A stretch of DNA of 64,000 nt, from contig NC_133402.1 of NCBI RefSeq assembly GCF_047511655.1, forward strand, positions 59,958,951 through 60,022,950, in the 5' to 3' direction. This stretch comes from Castor canadensis (lineage: Eukaryota > Chordata > Mammalia > Rodentia > Castoridae). The notes beneath the pieces were generated by a model. The model saw only the letters and a program-made list of their open reading frames with translations, had not been told where the DNA came from and did not search any database. Below are positions 10,271 through 22,030 of the stretch, piece after piece. Numbering within the stretch: position 1 is the first letter of the stretch; each line of letters begins with the position of its first letter. A program made the position numbers and the translations under genes.

Positions 10271-10530
10271 TTAAAATTTTTTTATTGCTGTGCTGTGTAG
10301 GGTACATTGTGGCATTTACAAAAGGTCTTACAATGTATCATAGTTGAATTCAAACCCTCCATCATTCTCCTTTATCCCCCTCTCCCCTTTCCTGGAATAG
10401 TTCTAATATGTCTCATTTTTCCATTTTCATACATGAGTGTATAATATTTCTACTACACCCTTTCCTTATATTCTACCCCCACCCACTGGTATCAACCCCC
10501 CAATAAGACCTGTTTGACCTTAGTGGAAAT
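10265..10530 (-). mobile_element. L1 3' UTR fragment
   Basis: Reverse-complement relative of the L1 3' end at 43400-43520. Shared words include the reversed 'atggtggaggg' and 'ggaatagg' blocks and the 'caatgta' terminal block. Heavily 5'-truncated. Confidence 0.7.
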
Positions 10531-12239
10531 TTTTTAAAAAAAAATTTCAGGTTATCTCTGCCTTGGCTGACTGAATGGAACAATTTTCCAAGTTTGTAGA
10601 AATAGAATTACCTTGTAAAACTGAACATAATGCAAATGTTTTTGGTTTCTAGCTAGGAAAATGATTCCTCACCATGATAACACACATAGTTATTGCTCAG
10701 TACAGAATATGAATCTCTGTAAGTCAAATCTTCATTTAAATTAATCGTGATTAATTATTGGTTTCCTCATCTGTTAATGGAGTTATTTTCTAATCTTTGC
10801 AAGTATTCACTTTATATTTAGATGAGAGTTATGCTTTTACTTTTTTAAAGAAGACTCTTTAAACAAGTTTGGAGTTCCTGTGATCTGTGCAATATGTTTA
10901 TCTCATAGATTCAGGTAACCTTTGTACCCAGAGATGTTTACTTCATGAGCAGCTTAAGCAAAGACATCCTTTTCTTGGTTCCTTGAGGTGAATCCCAACT
11001 GGGAATATATCTCTATCTTTGCCAACTTATATTCTCTGGGGCTTTTTCCCTCTCAATTTTGTCTTGTGTTTTTGTTATGGGTTCAATTATCATAAATAAG
11101 CTATACCTCCTTGAAGACAGCAAAACTGGGAATTTGGCCTTATAGTGTGGCCACGTAAGTAGGTACCTAGTCTCTATGGAGTGAGAGATGACAGAGAATC
11201 TAATTTGTTAGGTTTAAATTGTTTTAAAATTTTGTTTGCCTATGTGCTTGTCTATTTTAAACACAAATCAGTTAAAAATTTCATCTCTTAAATCAAACCA
11301 GAACATTTCTTTGATATCTGGAATAGTGAGATTTATTTTTTTGGTTTTTAATTTGTGTCTCTTGTGTCACTGAACCTATGCCTAAAATTGTAGAACCAAA
11401 GCTCTCTAACTGTATGCAATTAGAAAAGGACATTACTTTTTGATGTGTGTGTGTGTGTATAATTTCTAAATAAATCAGATTTTGAACTTTTAAAAACTAA
11501 AGGGGCCTTTTCCAATTGGTTTACAAAATAATTCAGTGCTTATATAAAATTCCTAATACATAGGCTTGTCAAACATCTACTATGTTAATGTGCCATGAAA
11601 ATGTGCTAAAAGTTGTTTTTCCAGAAGGAAACTCTGAAATCTTATAAGAATCTGAATCCACATAACTAAAGTAATTGTTTGGCAAACAAGATTAGTTTAC
11701 TGATATGGATTTAATAAAAACAAATTTGTCTTCTCTAATTTATCACTATTAAATATAACACAAGCAAACAGTTTATTTTACTTAGTTTGTTTTTCTGAAA
11801 TAATTTTTGCTTATCGAATAAGCTAACATTAGTCCTACATAATGTTTAAGACTATGAAAAATTTAAACTTATGTTCAACTAAATTGAATCATTATTCTGA
11901 AAACCTTTTTATTTCAACAGTAATTATGCATTTTGTAATATGTCAGCTTGAAGATAATTTCCAAGATCTCTAGGTAGCATAAAACCTTGAATTGATATTA
12001 TATTCAATTAATTCATGTGCGATCAGTGGATATGTAAGTGCTTTCCAGCAGAAGAGAACTTTGATGTATTGATTTTACTTATTTTTTATGAGACGCTACA
12101 GCAGAAGCTATAGCTATTGTTCATCTTCATGAATGTCCCCATTTCTTCCAGACATGGATCTACAAAACTGTAAAAAGTTATATTATGAGCTCTGTTAATT
12201 TCCTAAAATGCTTCAGAATGATAGAAAGTTTTTAATTAT
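10531..12239. other. A/T-rich intergenic DNA, nothing recognised
   Basis: No exon, RNA gene or repeat family could be supported in this stretch. Confidence 0.5.
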
Positions 12240-12244
12240 CCACT

Positions 12245-12350
12245 CTCTTTTTTGTTAGTATATCTTAATTATACAAAGGGTTTCATTGTGATATTTCCAT
12301 ATGTGCATATAGTATACTTTGACCAAATTCATCCTCCATTCTCCTTTTCT
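12245..12350 (-). mobile_element. Short L1 3' UTR-like fragment
   Basis: Closely parallels 28025-28140: 'tttgttagtatatcttaatt', 'tacaaagggtttcattgtg' and 'atcctccattctcc'-type words. Both look like reversed 3' tails of one L1 subfamily. Confidence 0.55.
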
Positions 12351-12464
12351 CTGTGAAATAAGAGTTAATTGCTTCAATTAAAAGTTATAATAATATGAAG
12401 GGTGGTATCTGCCCTGGGAGCAATACTGTCAGGGACTATAACTGCAAACAGCAATAATTCACCA

Positions 12465-12570
12465 TCTCCTCCTCCTTCTTCTTCTTTTCTGTCTCCCTCT
12501 CTCTTTATTTTCTTTTTCTTTCTTCTTTTCCTCTTCCTCTTCCTCCTCCTCTTCTTCTTCTTCCTTCCCA
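12465..12570. repeat. CTT/CCT polypyrimidine tract
   Basis: Almost pure C/T run. The Lys/Arg-rich minus-strand frame across it is an artefact. Confidence 0.9.
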
Positions 12571-12639
12571 CTTATTGAGGATTTCAAGGAGCTTTTTATG
12601 TGGTCACAACTATTTATGTCTACTATATTAAACATCAAA

Positions 12640-13663
12640 AGGGAGAAACATTTAAAATATTTATCTAATTCACATTTCTCTGACTCCTAACAAGTTTGTA
12701 CACCACTTCCTACATTTGTAAGAGTTCTGAATTTTCTCTTCTGTTCTGGTGCTAGTGCTACGATGTGTCATTTGCCTATTTTTAAAATCAAGATTGCTGT
12801 CCCATTCTCATTGACTTCCAGAAATCCTTGTATATTTTAGATTTATTCATGGTTTTTAGATATTGTGACTATCTTTTCCCATTTTGTTATAAATTTACCC
12901 TGTCAATTGTATCCCCTGTTGAACAAAATCTTTAATTTATATGTAATAAATGTATTTTTTGCTTCATAGTTTGTGCTTCTGAACTTTTAAGTTTTTCCTT
13001 CTTCAGTCAAAACATTTCTTTCTAAATTTTTTAAAATGTTACCATTTACATTTCATTCTTTTATTCATCAGGAAAGCACCTTTGTATGGGGATATTAGGA
13101 AAATGCCTGGCTTATTTTTCTCTGATCAGTGAACTAGTTTTCTTACTCTGTGCCTCCTCCATTGACTTCTGGTGCCACTTCTGCTGTACGTTGTCTTCCC
13201 ATGGTCATTGCATCTGTCTCTGAGCTCTCTATTCTGCTCCACTGGGCTCTCTGTCTGAACAAGTGTCAGCACCATGGTGTATTTGTCTCTTGGCTTTGTA
13301 GTATATCTTAATATCTTGTAAGATTCATCCCCACCCTTCACTGTTCTGTAGAAAGACTTCGCTATTTTGGGGCCCTTATTCCTTCATGCAAACTTTAGAG
13401 CAATTTCATCATAGTTCCAAAAAAACACCTACCAAGACCTTCATTTGGGAGTGCATGAAGTTTATAGATGATTGGTGAGGAATAGAAATGGTTACAAGAT
13501 TACGTTGTTCAACCCAGGAACGTGAAACATTTCTCCTCTATTCAGTCATCTGTGTCCTTTAGCAGAACTAAGATTTCTCCATGGAGACCTTGTGTGATTT
13601 TGCTTCTGTTAATTCTGAGACCCTTTGTAGATTTCTTGCCCTTGTGAACAATTTCATCTTTAC
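12640..13663 (-). mobile_element. Left arm of an inverted pair of old L1 ORF2 segments (outer part)
   Basis: The reverse complement aligns with 20170-21135. The central part (about 13040-13640) differs from its partner at roughly a dozen positions over ~600 bp, counted by eye. The outer part (12640-12840) is only about 80 percent alike. Words such as the reversed 'gagcagaatagagagc' are L1 ORF2-derived. Frames of 71 codons in each arm (13126-13341 minus, 20479-20694 plus) differ at two residues but belong to this degenerate L1 segment. Confidence 0.8.
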
Positions 13664-16403
13664 AAATTATTATTTTCCAACCAGACAAAGACACATCCAA
13701 AAAGGAGAACTATAGGCCAATCTCCTTAATGAATATTGATGCAAAAATCTTCAATAAAATAATGGTAACCCGAATCCAACAACATATCAGAAAGGTCATT
13801 CACCATGACCAAGTCAGCTTCATTCCAGGGATGCAGGGGTGGTTCAACATACACAAATCTATAAATGTAAAACAGGATAGTAAAAGAAGCAAAGACAAAA
13901 ACCACTGATCATCTCAATAGATGCAGAAAAAGCCTTTGATAAGATTCAACACCACTTCATGATAAAAGCTCTAAGAAAACTAGGAATAGAAGGAATGTAC
14001 TTCAACATTATAAAGGCTATATATGACAAACCTGTACCCAACATCATACTTATGGAGAAAAACTGAAATCATTTTTCCTAAAAACAGAAATGAGACAAGG
14101 GTGTCCACTCTCCCCACTCCTATTCAACATAGTCCTGGAATTCTTAGGTAGAGCAATAAGGCAAGAAGAAGAAATAAAAGGACTACAAATAGGTAAAGAA
14201 ACTGTCAAAATATCCCTGTTTGCAGATGATATGATCCTATACCTCAAAGACCCAAAATACTCTACCCCAAAACTCCTAGACACCATAAACAGTTTCAGCA
14301 ATGTGGCAGGATACAAAAATCAACATGCAAAAATCATTAGCTTTTCTATACACCAATAACAAACAAACTGAGAAAGAATATATAAAAACAATTCCATTTA
14401 CAATAGCCTCAAAAAAATCAAATACCTAGGAGTAAACTTAACAAAGGATGTGAAAGACCTCTATGAGGAGAACTACAAACCTCTGAAGAAAGAGATTGAG
14501 GAAGACTATAGAAAGTGGAGAGATCTCCCATGCTCATGGATTGGTAGAATCAACATAGTAAAAATGTCGATACTCCCCAAAGTAATCTACATGTTTAATG
14601 CAATTCCCATCAAAATCCCAATGACATTCATCAAACACATTGAAAAATCTACTCTATAGTTTATTTTGAAACATAAGAGACCACGAATAGCCAAGGCAAT
14701 GCTCAGCAAAAAGAGCAATGCTGGAGGAATCATAATACCCGACTTCAAACTATAGTAAAAGCAATAGCAATAAAAACAGCATGGTACTGGCACAGAAACA
14801 GATATGAAGACCAATGAAACAGAATAGAGGACCCGGATATGAATCCACACAGCTATGCCCACCTTAGTTTTGACAAAGGCGCCAAAAATATACAATGGAG
14901 AAAAGACAGCCTCTTCAACAAATGTTGCTGGGAAAAGTGGTTATCCATCTGCAAGAAACTGAAACTAGATTCATGTTTATCACCCTGTACTAGTATCAAC
15001 TCAAAATGGATCAAGGACCTTAATATCAGACCCCAAACTCTGAAGTTAATACTCTGGAAGTAATAGGGATAGGCAAGGACTTCCTCAATAGAACCCGAGC
15101 AGCCCAGCAACTAAGAGAAAGGATGGACAAATGGGACTACAACAAAAGAAATGGTCTCTAAACTGAAGAGAACACCCACAGAGTGGGAGAAAATATTTTC
15201 TAGCTATACATCAGACAAAGGACTGATAACCAGAATATACAGGGAACTCAAAAAACGAAACTCCCCCCAAATCAATGAATCAATAAAGAAATGGGCAAGT
15301 GAACTAAACAGAACTTTTTCAAAAGAAGAAATCCAAATGGCCAAAAAACACATGAAAAAATGCTCACCATCTCTGGCCATAAAAGAAATGCAAATCAAAA
15401 CCACACTAAGATTCTACCTCACCCCTGTTAGAATAGCTATCATCAAAAACACCACCACCAACAAATGTTGGTGAGGATGTGGGGAAAAGGAACCCTTGTA
15501 CTCTGCTGGTGGGAATGCAAGCTAGTACAACCACTTTGGAAAACAATATGGAGACTTCTTAAAAAAACTAAACATAGATTTGCCATACGATCCAGCAATC
15601 CCACTTGTGGGAATATACCCAAAGGAATGTGACTCAGATTATTCCATAGGCACCTGCACACCCATGTTTATTGCAGCGCTATTCACAATAGCTGAGTTAT
15701 GGGAACAGCCAAGATGCCCCACCACTGACGAATAGATTAAGAAAATGTGGTATTTATACACAATGGAATTTTACTTGGCCCTGAAGAAGAATAAAATCTT
15801 GTCATTCTCAAGTAACTGGATGGAACTAGAGAACATCATCTTAAGCTGAAGTTAGCTAGGTTCAGAAGGCCAAAAATTGCATGTTCTCCCTCATATGCAG
15901 ATTACGGGCCTAAAATAAATGCAGTAATGTTATTGGATATGGGTCACACGCTAAGGGGAGAACACATATAGGAGGAATAGGGAAAGATAGGAAACCCAAA
16001 ACTTGAAAGTGTTTGATGCACCCACCATAGAGGAGCTAATTTAATAACCTTAAAATGACAGAGGTCAATATGGGAAAGTGACCCGGAAGTAGTGAAGAGG
16101 TCTGGTGGAGATGAACCAGTTCAGGTTGCAATATAACCTGAATTGCATGGAAGAAGCAATGCTAGGATTCTCTCTGTATAGCTATCCTTATCTCAAATGA
16201 GCAAAAACATTATATCTTTCTTATTACTGCTTATGTCTTCTCTTCAACAAAATTGGAGAAGAGGGCAGAACAGGTTCTGCCTGGAAGCCAGGGGATTGGG
16301 GGGGAGAGGGAGAGGGCGGGGGAGTCAGGGGGAAGAGATGAGCCAAACAATGTATGCACATATGAATAAATGAATAAATAAACCAAAAAATTATTATTTT
16401 CCA
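13664..16403 (+). mobile_element. 5'-truncated L1 with intact target-site duplication
   Basis: The element body (13680-16387) is flanked by identical 16-bp copies of aaattattattttcca (13664-13679 and 16388-16403). It starts inside ORF2, runs through the reverse transcriptase and C-terminal segments, then a 3' UTR with a G-rich tract (about 16290-16335), and ends in an ATAAATGAATAAATAAACC tail. It was inserted by target-primed reverse transcription into the left arm of the older inverted L1 pair, which resumes at 16404. Confidence 0.95.
13690..15474 (+). pseudogene. L1 ORF2 remnant (reverse transcriptase and C-terminal part), disrupted
   Basis: Translations give L1 ORF2 blocks in order: a [12 protein letters not shown] motif after 13700, a reverse transcriptase palm segment at 14090-14359 with [12 protein letters not shown] and the FADD catalytic box, then 14450-14659, 14839-15063 and a C-terminal piece at 15151-15474. 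Stops separate the first pieces, and the frame changes between 14659 and 14839. The start of ORF2 (endonuclease) is missing through 5' truncation. It cannot encode an active protein. Confidence 0.93.
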
Positions 16404-16620
16404 GCAAGCTCTGGATGGCATAGGGCATGGTTTTTCATTTCTGTAGGTTGTTCTTATATTGGGTAAACATTCTGAATTCCCTTTCCAACATGTTGAGGGT
16501 TGACTCTGATTTTTCCTAGTTGCATAATTATTTAACCTCAAATCATATCAATTGTAGATCTTCACTTTTAATCCTAATATCTCTTACATAAAAATAATCT
16601 GGAAAAGAGTGAAAAAGAAA
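16404..16620 (-). mobile_element. Left arm of the inverted L1 pair (inner part, beyond the inserted L1)
   Basis: The reverse complement continues the alignment with the right arm at about 19800-20150: words such as 'gaacaacctacagaaat' and 'ccagattatttttatgtaag' match their partners at about 80 percent by eye. This shows the young L1 split one older element. Confidence 0.7.
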
Positions 16621-16789
16621 AAAATCTTCCAATTAATATAAATATTAATGTAACATTCCAATAAATATAATTAAATACAATCAGGACTTGCACTTAAGAA
16701 CAAACCATGAACAACAGTATCCAAGGAAGTTTCAATGTGTTTCTTTGTATTAGTAGGTCAAAGGCAAAACTCACGTGATGTTGAATATT

Positions 16790-17110
16790 TATTATGGATA
16801 CTAACCTAAAAATAAAAGCAGATGTTATGGCTAATTTCTTAGCACGATATATTAGACTAAAATCAATCTGTGTTATTGGGGAAATATTAAAAGAATTTCT
16901 ACTAAAATCATTGAAAAAACAAGAATGTTCACTATCATTGTTATTATCTAATGCTTTTCTGGAAAGATTGGCCATTATGATTAGACAATCAAAAGCAGTA
17001 AAAGTACAAAAATTGGAAATAAGGAGGTAAAACTATCTCTATTTGTAGATAATATATCTGTATTCCTAGATGGTAGTCTCATAAAACCTGCTGTTAACTG
17101 AAAAATAGTT
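16790..17110 (+). mobile_element. Old L1 ORF2 fragment (reverse transcriptase region)
   Basis: Degenerate match to the palm region. The order 'gaatgttcactatcattg', 'aatgcttttctggaaagattggcc', 'attagacaatcaaaa', 'aactatctctatttgtagat' corresponds to the L1 [10 protein letters not shown]...FADD stretch with many changes. Confidence 0.7.
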
Positions 17111-17733
17111 TAGAAATCCTAATTCAGCCACTGATTTGACTTCAGCTCTGATTAACTCTTTTGTCAAGAGTCAATTCTTTGAAAGGGCAGTGTTTGAAGC
17201 ACCTTTTTCTATAAGGCTCTCAGTCTGTCTTCTTTGTTGAAGACACAGGCTCTGGCTGCTAGTTTATGGATGGAACTTCAGCAAGCTTTAGAGTGAAACA
17301 AAAACTATTGACAAATGACGGAGCTATGGTTACTTTGTTACTGAAAAAATTTTCAAATGTAAAAGTACTGATGCGAATACATAAACCAAATAATGAAAAC
17401 GATAAAGAAAGTTGATTGGTTGGTTGGTGGCATACAAAACGAAGATAATAAACTCATTCTATAGAAAATTTCGCAGAGATTTTTCTTAGGGTAATGATTT
17501 AGAATTCTTTCTAAGAGGCCAATGGATGTCATGTCTACTTTATAAAATTGAATAAATATATTTTATAGTGGGAAATTCCTGGGTTATATAATAAGTAGTC
17601 CTTGGATAAGGCACATATATAAAATACCAAGGATCTCAATTAAGGTGTTTCAGTGAGCCTGGAATAAGGCTTATACGTCTCTGCTTTTATAAAACTTCAT
17701 GAGAAGGTCTGATTTGCATTGAGAACCCCTGAC

Positions 17734-17863
17734 CTACAAAATTATTGATTCAAGCTACTCTCAATCTGTCCTTCTAGAGATGACCCACTTTCAGTTGATT
17801 GGAAGTGTATTCTATCCTAATAAACTTTGCTATCACTTTCACTACAAAAAATTATTGATTCAA
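17734..17863 (+). mobile_element. Short insert flanked by ~20-bp direct repeats (possible retroposed 3' end)
   Basis: Direct repeats of ctacaaaa(aa)ttattgattcaa type (17734-17753 and 17842-17863) flank 88 bp. The insert contains AATAAA about 20 bases before its 3' end and ends in an A-rich join. This is what a tiny L1-mobilised RNA 3' end would leave, but a local tandem duplication is also possible. Confidence 0.5.
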
Positions 17864-18889
17864 ACTTTTTTTTTAAAGAAAGAGCCTCTGAGCAATTACT
17901 ATGTTAAATAATAAAATATATTTTGGCTCAATATCGTCAGGCAGAACACAGTATACTAAGACTCAGATAAATATAGGAAAATTCAACAAAAACATTTTAT
18001 AAGATTTTTAATCCAAGTTTTTCTTAAAATTAAGAACATGTACTGATAGCAATGCATTAAGAGTTCTCAGTGGACTTCCTATAAGGCATAAAATTCCTGA
18101 AATATTTACATTAATGTCTCACCTATATAAATGAGCATCTCCTTTGACTTGACAGCTCTTCTCATTCAACCCTCCAAAGCTATTTATTTTCAACATCTCT
18201 CTTTGTAAGGCAAAAGAAACCTTTGTGATTTTTCCAGGAACCCTCTGGGAAATCTCAAAGACTATTCTAGGTATAAATAGTATCCTACAAGCTTTATTTT
18301 ATTTTCTTCTGTATTTCAGACCTGATGTTTAGAAGCCAAAAATCAAAAAAGTTGTCAGAAAACATGTAGATACAAGTAATTGAGACAAGTAATGGGTGCT
18401 TGAGGAATAGTATCTGGTTGCCTATCGAATCAAAGTGACAACCAAATATTTAAAAATAAATGCAGAGGGTAACATGACTGGAAAGAACCTTAGCACTTCC
18501 ATCAGTAAGGAAGCATTTTCCCCTCCTCCTCCTCCTTCTTCCTGGCTCATCTTCGCCTATTCCTCTTCCTTCTCCTTCTTTTTCATCTTAGGGGCATTAA
18601 GTTGACATACAGAATGTAAAACTGTTGATGGTGGTCACAGAATCTTTTTGTTCTAGGCAGATTACACAGAAAGTAAAGAGGCTGACCAAGTAGCTTGGTT
18701 TCCTCAGGACCATCCTGGTTTTAACACTGAAAGTCCCAAGTCCAAGAAATCCCCCAGTCTCAGGCAAATCAGGAAGATTGATCCCCTTAAAAAGAATAAC
18801 CATTCACATTGTAGGTGAAGATATTAATTAGTAAATCAGGGTATACAGCCCATCAATATTGAGGAAACTTTGCAAGAATGCTAACACTT
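17864..18889. other. A/T-rich intergenic DNA with a C/T tract
   Basis: Holds a CCT/CTT-rich stretch at about 18518-18590. Nothing else recognised. Confidence 0.5.
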
Positions 18890-18990
18890 CTGTGTGTGTG
18901 TGTGGGGGAGGGTGTGGTGCTGGGGATTTGACCCAGGGCCTTGTCCATGGTAGGTGTGTGCTCTACCACCGAGATACATCCACAGTCTGT
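18890..18990 (-). mobile_element. ID-like SINE monomer with adjoining GT run
   Basis: Reversed tRNA-like unit ('gtgctggggatttgacccag' to 'ctctaccaccgagatacatcc'), preceded by a short GT repeat. Confidence 0.75.
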
Positions 18991-19156
18991 TAACACTTTT
19001 AATACCTTATAGTACTAAGCTACTAAGCTTCTCAAATTAGTATTATAAACCAGGGCACTTTTCAAGTTTTGTTCTTTGTGATGGTCTTTTGTTCCCTGCT
19101 GACACATTAATTTTAATATAGATCTGGGGAAGGTACAATTTCAAAGCTAATTAAAA

Positions 19157-19618
19157 TTTTTTTTTCTTTATTCCTTTATTCATATGTGCATTGTGTGTTT
19201 GAGCCATTTCTCCCCCCTGCCCCCTGTCCCCTCCCTCTCCTCTCCACCTTCCTCGCTTCTAGGCAGAACCTGTTCTTCCCTTTTCTCCAATTTCGTTGAA
19301 GAGAAGACATACGCAATAATAAGAAAGACATAGCATTTTTCCTAGTTGAGATAAGGATAGCTATACAGAGAGATTCCTAGCATTGCTTCCATGCACAAGT
19401 GTATTATTACCTGAATTGATTCATCTCTACCTGACCTCTTCACTACTTCCCGGTCACCTTCCCATATTGACCTCTGTCATTTTAAGATTACTGCATTAGT
19501 TCCTCTGCAGTGAGCATATCAAACTCACTGTTTGGGTTTCCTACCTTTCCCTATTCCTCCTATATGTGTTCTCCCTTTAGTGTGTGGCCCAAGTCTAATA
19601 ATATCGCTGCATTTGTCG
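19157..19618 (-). mobile_element. 5'-truncated L1, 3' end only
   Basis: Reverse complement of the same young L1 subfamily as 13664-16403: T-rich tail, 'attcatatgtgca', C-rich tract (G-rich on the element strand), 'gaagagaagacatacgcaataa', and 'agataaggatagctatacag'. A possible short target duplication around 'aaactaat' is not secure. Confidence 0.9.
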
Positions 19619-19794
19619 AAACTAATTTTTGATAATATTAAGATGTTATTTCAGATAGCAAACTATACTTTCATCATTACCACTTTCAAATAAATATTTT
19701 AAGTATTTCTACCTTTTGATTTTTAGTACAGTGTACACAAATAGCTGTAACTACATAAACGAAAGTTCAGTGAATCCTCAATAAGTATGAAATA

Positions 19795-21450
19795 GTCTGA
19801 AGCTTTTCTCCTTTTTCTCTCTTTTCTAGATTATTCTACATAAGAGGTATAAGGATTGAAAATTTATTTTTATAAGCAAAGATTCATTTTATTGTGACAG
19901 AATAAAGTGGGAGAAAAAGGGAGAAACATTTTCTGCTTCCCGTGTAGGAAATGGGAGTAGAGGCTCTAAAAGTTAATTCTTAAAATTGCATTATTTGAGA
20001 TTATATGATTATTTTCCTAGGAAGAATCATAATCAATTCCCAATTTGCTGAAACTGATAAGAGAATTAGAATGTTTGCCAGATATGAAAACAACCTACAA
20101 AAATCATCAATAGCATTGCCCTGTGCCACCTGGAGCTTATGGGAAAATAATAACTTAAAAAGGTGAAATTGTTCATGAGGACAAGAAATCTACAAAGGGT
20201 CTCAGAATTAACAGAAGCAAAATCATGCAAGGTCTCCATGGAGAAATCTTAGCTCTGCTAAAGGACACAGATGACTGAATAGAGGAGAAATGTTTCACGT
20301 TCCTGGGTGGAACAACGTAATCTTGTAACCATTTCTATTCCTCACCAATCATCTATAAACTTCATGTACTCCCAAATGAAGGTCTTGGTAGGTGTTTTTT
20401 TTGAACTATGATGAAATTGCTCTAAAGTTTGCATGAAGGAATAAGGGCCCCAAAAAAGCGAAGTCTTTCTACAGAACAGTGAAGGGTGGGGATGAATCTT
20501 ACCAGATACTAAGATATACTACAAAGCCAAGAGACAAATACACCATGGTGCTGACACTTGTTCAGACAGAGAGCCCAGTGGAGCAGAATAGAGAGCTCAG
20601 AGACAGATGCAATGACCATGGGAAGACAACGTACAGCAGAAGTGGCACCAGAAGTCAATGGAAGAGGCACAGAGTAAGAAAACTAGTTCACTGATCAGAG
20701 AAAAACAAGCCAGGCATTTTCCTAATATCCCCACACAAAGGTGCTTCCCTGATGAATAAAAGAATGAAATGTAAATGGTAAAATTGTAAAAAAATTGGAA
20801 GAAAATGCAGACAGAGTTTTGACTGAAGAAGGAAAAACTTAAAAGTTCAGAAGCACAAACCATAAAGCAAAAAATACATTTATTACATATAAATTAAGGA
20901 TTTCTGTTCAGCAGAGGATACAGTTGGTAGCATTAAAATGAATAATATCTAGAAGAGAAAAGGAATTTCTGGAAGCCAATGAGAAAGAGATCACAATCCT
21001 GATTTTTAAAATGGGCAAAGGGACCATCACAACTCTAGCTCAAGAGCCGAAGAGAAAAGTCAGAAATCTAACAACTGTAGGAAGTGGTGTGCGAACACAT
21101 TTGGACTCAGAGAATGTGAGTTAGATAATAACGAGGTTCCACGCACAGCCAGTAGATCAAGAGAAGTAGATGGCTGGATAACGGCAGCTTACACTGCTGG
21201 ATAACGTGGGTTGAGGGTTGGAGGTACGGGGTAGCTTGGGGAAGGGTAGAAGATGTAGCCATCCTTGTTCGCAGTGTGTTCTTGCTCAGTGAAATACGCT
21301 CGGTCTACACATTCCCACCTTCCATTTCTCTTCCCAAGTGTGCTTCCTGAAGTGATTGTGTAGGGATGTTGTAGGAAACCTGTGATCTGTGTAGCATCTA
21401 CACCATGAAATGTTATGAAGCAATTAATTAAATGCATGAAGACTAGACTC
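19795..21450 (+). mobile_element. Right arm of the inverted pair of old L1 ORF2 segments
   Basis: Old L1 ORF2 sequence in plus orientation. Matches to the left arm run from about 19800 to 21135, with a very similar core at about 20188-20788. L1 words include 'aactgataagagaatt', 'gcagaatagagagctcaga' and 'tttaaaatgggcaaagg'. Continuation to about 21450 resembles L1 'gttatgaagcaatta'. Confidence 0.75.
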
Positions 21451-21451
21451 A

Positions 21452-21782
21452 CGTGAGCTGGGTGCCAGTGGTTTTCATGTCTGTCATCCTCTCTAATTGG
21501 GAGGCTGAGATCTGAAGGATAGAGGTTCCAGTCTTGCCTGGGCAGAAAGTTAGGGAGGCCCCACCTCAATGGAAAAAAGTTGGGCATGGGGGTGGTTGTC
21601 TATCATCCCAATAATGACTGGAATCTTAAAAACAGGAGGGCCAGGGGCCTAGGTAAAAAAGTGAGACCCTATTTTCAAAATAACTATAGCAAAAAGGGTT
21701 GAGGTATGGCTCACGTGGTAGAGCACCTACCTAGTAAGCATAAAGTCCTGAGTTTAAATGCCAGTACCGCAAAAAAAAATAA
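21452..21782 (+). mobile_element. Trimeric SINE (B1-B1-ID)
   Basis: Two 7SL/B1-like units are followed by the tRNA-like unit ('aggtatggctcacgtggtag'...'gagtttaaatgccagtacc') and an A-tail. Confidence 0.9.
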
Positions 21783-21988
21783 CATGAAGAAAAAAATAAA
21801 TAAATGGAGTAGAAAAAGAGTAGGAAATGCAGCACAATAGGTAATGTAATATTATTCAAGCTACTAAAAGATATAGTACCATATAACAATGACCACCTTG
21901 TTAAAAAACTATTAAAGTGATTCCTTACGGAAGGGGAGAAAACGAGCATATAAAGACAAAAAGGAATACACATAGACAGAGGGGGGTG

Positions 21989-21989
<1 letters not shown>

Positions 21990-22028
<39 letters not shown>
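21990..22028. repeat. (GA)n microsatellite
   Basis: Uninterrupted GA run of about 19 units. Confidence 0.97.

Positions 22029-22030
<2 letters not shown>

Noticed and set aside
12374..12571. Lys/Arg-rich minus-strand frame that looks like a nuclear signal
   Set aside because: It is the complement of a CTT/CCT tract.
13126..13341. 71-codon frame conserved with 20479-20694, at first looking like a duplicated small gene
   Set aside because: Both lie in degenerate L1 ORF2 sequence; the similarity comes from the converted core of the arms, not from protein selection (no typical start context, no homologues recognised).
14090..15474. Reverse-transcriptase frames as a possible domesticated gene
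   Set aside because: They belong to a 5'-truncated L1 with target duplications, and have stops and a frame change.
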